DNA from: Pseudomonadaceae bacterium UBA5811
Lineage (GTDB): Bacteria; Pseudomonadota; Gammaproteobacteria; Pseudomonadales; Pseudomonadaceae
Assembly (NCBI GenBank): GCA_002417905.1
Contig: DIDB01000006.1
Coordinates: 1-10,513, forward strand
Reading direction: 5' to 3'
DNA: 10,513 bases
Under the pieces are notes generated by a model that worked only from the letters and a program-made list of their open reading frames with translations, had not been told where the DNA came from and searched no databases. This document shows, in pieces, positions 7,468 to 10,513 of the stretch (the first letter of the stretch is position 1; each line of letters opens with the position of its first letter). Made by a program: the position numbers and the translations under genes.

Positions 7468-8879
7468 TCACAGTCCTCCACAATCCAGGTGTCCTTGGTA
7501 CCGCCCCCCTGGGACGAGTTCACCACCAGTGAACCCTCACGCAGGGCCACGCGGGTCAGGCCGCCAGGGACCAGCCGGGTTTCCTTGCCGCTGAGCACAA
7601 AAGGCCGCAGGTCGATATGCCGGGGCGCAATGCCATTTTCCACAAAGGTCGGGCAGGTGGACAGGCTCAGGGTGGGCTGGGCGATATAGGCCTCTGGCCG
7701 GGCCTTCAGCCGGGCCCGGAAGGTTTCGATTTCCGCTGCGCTGGCTGCCGGGCCAACCAGCATGCCATAGCCGCCGGAGCCCTGGGTTTCCTTGACCACC
7801 AGCTCCGGCAGGTGAGCCAGCACGTGGGACAGTTCCTCGGGCTTGCGGCACTGCCAGGTCGGCACGTTTTTCAGGATGGGCTCCTCACTGAGGTAAAAAC
7901 GGATCATGTCCGGCACATAGGGGTAGACTGACTTGTCATCGGCCACTCCGGTGCCAATGGCATTGGCCAGCACAACATTGCCGCTGCGGTAGGCCGCCAG
8001 CAGGCCGGGCACGCCAAGCATGGAATCCGGATTAAACGCCAGCGGATCAAGGAACGCATCATCCAGCCGGCGGTAAATCACATCCACCTGTACCGCCCCG
8101 GCCGTGGTCCGCATATAGACTTTTTCATCGCGGACAAACATGTCCGCCCCCTCCACCAGCTCCACCCCCATTTCCCGAGCCAGGAAGGCGTGCTCGAAAT
8201 AGGCGCTGTTATAGCGGCCAGGGGTCAGCACGACCACGCAGGGGTTATCCAGCGGACTGGCATGCTTGAGGGTTTCCAGCAGCAGGGCCGGATAGTGGTT
8301 GATCGGGGCGATCCGCTGGACGGCAAACAGCTCGGGGAACAGCCGCATCATCATCTTGCGGTCTTCCAGCATGTAGCTGACCCCGCTGGGGGTACGCAGG
8401 TTGTCCTCCAGCACGTAATAAGTGCCGTCACCATCACGGACCAGGTCCACTCCGGCAATATGGGCATACAGGCCACGGAACAGGTCAAGCCCCTGCATGG
8501 CCATCTGGTAGCAGTCGTTGGCCAGCACCTGCTCCGGCGGAATCAGCCCTTCGCGCAGGATGCGCTGCTCATGGTAGAGATCCTCCAGAAACAGGTTCAG
8601 CGCCCGGACCCGCTGGATACAGCCGGCTTCCACCACCTGCCATTCGCTGGCCGGAATGCTGCGCGGAATGATGTCAAAGGGGATCAGCCGCTCGGTGCCC
8701 TGCTTGTCGCCATACAGGGTAAAGGTGATTCCGGCCCGGTGGAACAGCAGGTCAGCCTCACGGCGACGCTGGGCCAGCACGTCGGGCGGGGTCTCGGCCA
8801 GCCAGCGGGCAAAGGTCTGGTAATGCGGCCGGCACTGGCCGTCGGCATCGTACATTTCATTGTAAAAACTGCGGCTCAT
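7461..8879 (-). CDS. Circularly permuted ATP-grasp protein (COG2308, DUF404/DUF407), predicted amide ligase
   Basis: Predicted ATP-dependent carboxylate-amine ligase forming amide or peptide bonds through an acyl-phosphate. The protein has 472 residues, a usual length. Family landmarks in order: YYVLEDNLRTPSGVSYMLED (154-173), the acidic/Asn metal-phosphate region placed N-terminally by the permutation; YRRLDDAFLDPL (269-280); the glycine-rich ATP loop VVKETQGSGGYGM (361-373); RHIDLRPFV (420-428); and the C-terminal NSSQGGGTKDTW (454-465). The key residues look intact. The start is ATG at 8879 because AAGGAG lies six bases upstream and MSRSFYNEMYD matches the family start; the frame also reaches a GTG at 8945, which would overwrite that ribosome-binding site. 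It is the first gene of the overlapping alpha-E/transglutaminase/Anbu series and follows speE by 80 bases. Acceptor and donor substrates are unknown. Confidence 0.93.
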   Translation of the reverse strand: MSRSFYNEMYDADGQCRPHYQTFARWLAETPPDVLAQRRREADLLFHRAGITFTLYGDKQGTERLIPFDIIPRSIPASEWQVVEAGCIQRVRALNLFLEDLYHEQRILREGLIPPEQVLANDCYQMAMQGLDLFRGLYAHIAGVDLVRDGDGTYYVLEDNLRTPSGVSYMLEDRKMMMRLFPELFAVQRIAPINHYPALLLETLKHASPLDNPCVVVLTPGRYNSAYFEHAFLAREMGVELVEGADMFVRDEKVYMRTTAGAVQVDVIYRRLDDAFLDPLAFNPDSMLGVPGLLAAYRSGNVVLANAIGTGVADDKSVYPYVPDMIRFYLSEEPILKNVPTWQCRKPEELSHVLAHLPELVVKETQGSGGYGMLVGPAASAAEIETFRARLKARPEAYIAQPTLSLSTCPTFVENGIAPRHIDLRPFVLSGKETRLVPGGLTRVALREGSLVVNSSQGGGTKDTWIVEDCEC

Positions 8880-8885
8880 AGGTGA

Positions 8886-8891
8886 CTCCTT
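8886..8891 (-). promoter_or_regulatory. Strong ribosome-binding site of the ATP-grasp gene
   Basis: Read on the minus strand this is AAGGAG, followed by a six-base spacer (TCACCT) and ATG at 8879. It decides the start of the ATP-grasp gene against the in-frame GTG at 8945. It is the best ribosome-binding site in the series, suggesting that translation of the block is set here. Confidence 0.7.
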
Positions 8892-8959
8892 GTCCAGACC
8901 CGGCCCGGCAGCGGCGGCGGGCCAGGCGGCCAGCAGCGGCTGCACTGGCCCGGCCGGGG

Positions 8960-9820
8960 CTAACGGTTATCCGGCTTGCCGATGGCCTGCAGCACATACT
9001 GCGGCAGGGCAAAGGCGCCACAGTGGATGGCCGGGTTGTAATAGCGGGTGGCAATGCCGCTCCGGGCATAGCGGTCGGCCAGGGTTTCCGGCGACAGCTG
9101 GCGCAACTGCGGATTACCGGTTCCCCAGGCAAAGGTCATGGCTCCGCCGATATAGGTGGGTACTGCCGCCTGGTAAAAATGCCAGTCGGCAAACAGGCCG
9201 GTCATCCGCCCGGCGGTGGTCCGCACCTCATCCAGCTGCATGAAGGGTGTGCCGTTCTGGGTGACCAGCACCCCGCCCGGCCTCAGGCAGCGCTGGCAGG
9301 CCTGATAGAAGTTTTCCGAAAACAGGACTTCGCCGGGACCAATCGGGTCGGTGGAGTCGGAAATGATCACATCAAACCGCTGGGCGGTGCTGGCCACAAA
9401 GTGCATGCCATCATCAATCACCAGCTGCAGGCGCGGGTCGGAAAAAGCGCCAGCCGAATGGCCGGGCAGAAAAGTCTGGCACATCTCCACCACAGTACGG
9501 TCAATCTCCACCATGGTGATCTGCCCGACCGCCTGGTGGCGGGCCACTTCCCGCAGGATGCCACCATCACCACCACCGATGATCAGCACCGAGCGGGCTT
9601 CACCATGGGCCAGCAGCGGCACATGGGTCAGCATTTCGTGATAGATGAACTCATCCGCTTCGGTGGTCTGGATAACCCCATCCAGCGCCATGACCCGGCC
9701 CATCCGGGCATTTTCGAAAATCACCAGATGCTGGTGTTCGGTCCGCACCTCATGCAGTACCCTGTCCACCCGAAAACGCTGGCCATAGCCGTCATAAAGA
9801 GTTTCCTGATAGTCCCCCAC
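8960..9820 (-). CDS. speE: Spermidine synthase (polyamine aminopropyltransferase)
   Basis: Transfers the aminopropyl group of decarboxylated S-adenosylmethionine to putrescine, giving spermidine and 5'-methylthioadenosine, in the cytoplasm. With the GTG start at 9820 it has 286 residues, against 288 in E. coli. The N-terminal beta domain begins (M)[15 protein letters not shown]. The Rossmann domain carries [10 protein letters not shown] (81-90), VEID (104-107, binding dcSAM) and [12 protein letters not shown] (153-164) with D155 and the probable catalytic D158. [11 protein letters not shown] (185-195) and [13 protein letters not shown] further on are also typical. GTG is preferred over the ATG at 9838 because AGGAG stands seven bases before it and because family members start at xDYQETLY. 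The gene follows mtnC on the same strand, which fits recycling of its methylthioadenosine by-product. It precedes the ATP-grasp gene by 80 bases with no clear terminator between. Confidence 0.96.
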   Translation of the reverse strand: MGDYQETLYDGYGQRFRVDRVLHEVRTEHQHLVIFENARMGRVMALDGVIQTTEADEFIYHEMLTHVPLLAHGEARSVLIIGGGDGGILREVARHQAVGQITMVEIDRTVVEMCQTFLPGHSAGAFSDPRLQLVIDDGMHFVASTAQRFDVIISDSTDPIGPGEVLFSENFYQACQRCLRPGGVLVTQNGTPFMQLDEVRTTAGRMTGLFADWHFYQAAVPTYIGGAMTFAWGTGNPQLRQLSPETLADRYARSGIATRYYNPAIHCGAFALPQYVLQAIGKPDNR

Positions 9821-9827
9821 GGGTGAT

Positions 9828-9832
9828 CTCCT
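9828..9832 (-). promoter_or_regulatory. Ribosome-binding site that sets a GTG start for speE
   Basis: AGGAG on the minus strand, seven bases before GTG at 9818-9820. It lies inside what would be codons 3-4 of the longer reading from ATG at 9838, whose own upstream bases (CCGGTTTTCCTGC) hold no ribosome-binding site. The shorter protein also matches the family N-terminus. Confidence 0.7.
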
Positions 9833-9879
9833 CTGCATGCAGGAAAACCGGTGTTACCGATCATGAAATAAACCGGCCC

Positions 9880-9908
9880 ATTCTACGGGAGCAGGCCTGC
9901 CAGGAAAA
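9880..9908 (-). promoter_or_regulatory. Possible promoter of speE and the downstream series
   Basis: On the minus strand, TAGAAT (9880-9885) is a good -10 element (five of six), with a poor -35 candidate TTTTCC (9903-9908, three of six) at 17 bases. The spacer contains the perfect 10-base palindrome GCAGGCCTGC (9891-9900). The leader to the speE GTG would be roughly 50 bases. The weak -35 and the dyad in the spacer would suit an activated or repressed promoter, but the match is only suggestive. Confidence 0.35.
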
Positions 9909-9930
9909 TGACAGGATAAACCGTGTGGGT

Positions 9931-9959
9931 AAAGCCCCGGCGCCGCCAGGTACCGGGGC
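9931..9959 (-). terminator. Weak rho-independent terminator candidate after mtnC
   Basis: Read on the minus strand, GCCCCGG (9953-9959) pairs with CCGGGGC (9934-9940) across a 12-base loop, followed by TTT (9931-9933) and then ACCC. It lies seven bases past the mtnC stop, where a terminator is expected. The stem is stable, but three Ts are a poor tract, so partial read-through into speE is likely. Confidence 0.4.
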
Positions 9960-9966
9960 CAGGCAG

Positions 9967-10513
9967 CTAAAAGGCCAGAGGCGAAATAGCCGCAAAGCTG
10001 GCCACCGCCGGATGACCGGCCAGCAGCCCCCCCTCCCGGGCCAGCCCGCAGGTCGCCATTCCGGCAGCCCGGGCGGCATCCAGCTCTTCCACCACATCGG
10101 AGAGGAACAGGATCTGTCCGGCTGGCAGGCCCAGCGCCTGGCTGATCCGGACATAGGACTCCGCAGCCCGCTTTGGCCCCACCGTGGTATCGAAATACCC
10201 GGAAAACAGCGGCGTCAGGTCACCGGCCTCCGAGCAGCCAAAAATCAGTTTCTGGGCCTGCACCGAACCGGAGGAGTAGACATACAGCTGCAGTCCGTCC
10301 GCATGCCACTGGCGCAGGGCAGCCACCGCATCCGGATAGACATGCCCGCGCAGCGCGCCACTGGCATAGCCCTGCTGCCAGACCATGCCCTGCAGGGCCT
10401 TGAGCGGCGTGGCCTTGCGGTCAGCGGCCATCCAGTCCAGCAGGATGGCAATCAGCCGCTCCAGATCCGCCTCTGGCTCGGCACTTTCCGCACGGACTGC
10501 AGCCAGCTGGGCG
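9967..10513 (-). CDS. mtnC: Acireductone synthase / enolase-phosphatase E1 (MtnC), N-terminal part outside window
   Basis: HAD-superfamily phosphatase of methionine salvage. It enolises 2,3-diketo-5-methylthiopentyl-1-phosphate and dephosphorylates it to the acireductone. The visible 181 residues are the C-terminal part of a protein usually near 225-230 residues. The open frame runs to the right edge, so the start and the N-terminal HAD DxD nucleophile motif are not seen. Recognisable elements are [17 protein letters not shown] (cap-to-core junction), [13 protein letters not shown] (HAD motif II serine), [14 protein letters not shown] (motif III lysine) and [18 protein letters not shown] (motif IV acidic residues). 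An internal ATG at 10431 is not the start, because family-like residues continue upstream of it. It lies upstream of speE, whose by-product methylthioadenosine feeds this pathway. Confidence 0.93.
   Translation of the reverse strand, partial: AQLAAVRAESAEPEADLERLIAILLDWMAADRKATPLKALQGMVWQQGYASGALRGHVYPDAVAALRQWHADGLQLYVYSSGSVQAQKLIFGCSEAGDLTPLFSGYFDTTVGPKRAAESYVRISQALGLPAGQILFLSDVVEELDAARAAGMATCGLAREGGLLAGHPAVASFAAISPLAF

Noticed and set aside
6541..7689. Plus-strand 382-codon open frame across alpha-E and the end of the ATP-grasp gene
   Set aside because: Both genes beneath it are conserved families with intact motifs and overlapping starts and stops; this frame has no family resemblance.
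8880..8945. 22-residue N-terminal extension of the ATP-grasp protein from GTG 8945
   Set aside because: The ATG at 8879 has a much better ribosome-binding site and matches the family N-terminus; the extension is Ala/Pro-rich without a motif.
8880..8959. GC-rich inverted repeats between speE and the ATP-grasp gene as a terminator
   Set aside because: GGCCCG/CGGGCC-type pairings are possible, but there is no T-run on the minus strand; most likely chance in GC-rich DNA.
8882..9826. Plus-strand 314-codon open frame over speE
   Set aside because: Antisense shadow of speE, whose whole length matches spermidine synthase.

Overview
The window looks like chromosome from a GC-rich gammaproteobacterium. 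PdxB of this type is largely gammaproteobacterial, and the SpeE, NorM-type MATE and DnaX sequences resemble the Pseudomonadales/Oceanospirillales range as I remember those families. The genus cannot be fixed from the sequence alone. Coding density is very high: no gap between genes exceeds about 150 bases, and I see no RNA genes, insertion sequences, CRISPR arrays or phage genes.

Layout. On the left, on the minus strand, lie dnaX (clamp-loader tau/gamma subunit, cut at its C-terminal end by the window edge) and, upstream of it, pdxB (erythronate-4-phosphate dehydrogenase, vitamin B6 synthesis). A NorM-type MATE efflux gene diverges from pdxB on the plus strand. The 99-base divergent gap carries two adjacent inverted repeats. 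The MATE gene runs tail-to-tail into a TauE/SafE-family (TSUP) permease gene, and the two coding ends overlap by 50 bases.

The centre and right form a continuous minus-strand series, in transcription order: mtnC (partial), speE, circularly permuted ATP-grasp protein, alpha-E protein, transglutaminase-like cysteine protease, Anbu proteasome-like peptidase, TSUP permease. ATP-grasp/alpha-E overlap by 7 bases, alpha-E/transglutaminase by 4 (ATGA), and the permease begins 3 bases after the anbu stop. These genes therefore look translationally coupled. The block of ATP-grasp, alpha-E, transglutaminase and Anbu is a recurring bacterial association. Comparative genomics has interpreted it as a peptide-synthesis or peptide-tagging system with its own peptidases, but its substrate is not established to my knowledge. 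This is the most interesting part of the window.

Two additions give context here. speE (spermidine synthase) sits 80 bases upstream of the ATP-grasp gene with no convincing terminator between them, and a TSUP permease closes the run. mtnC next to speE makes metabolic sense: SpeE releases 5'-methylthioadenosine, and MtnC belongs to the methionine salvage pathway that recycles it. Start codons were reassigned for several genes from ribosome-binding sites and family N-termini: GTG at 9820 for speE, ATG at 8879 for the ATP-grasp gene, ATG at 5632 for anbu and ATG at 2782 for the MATE gene.
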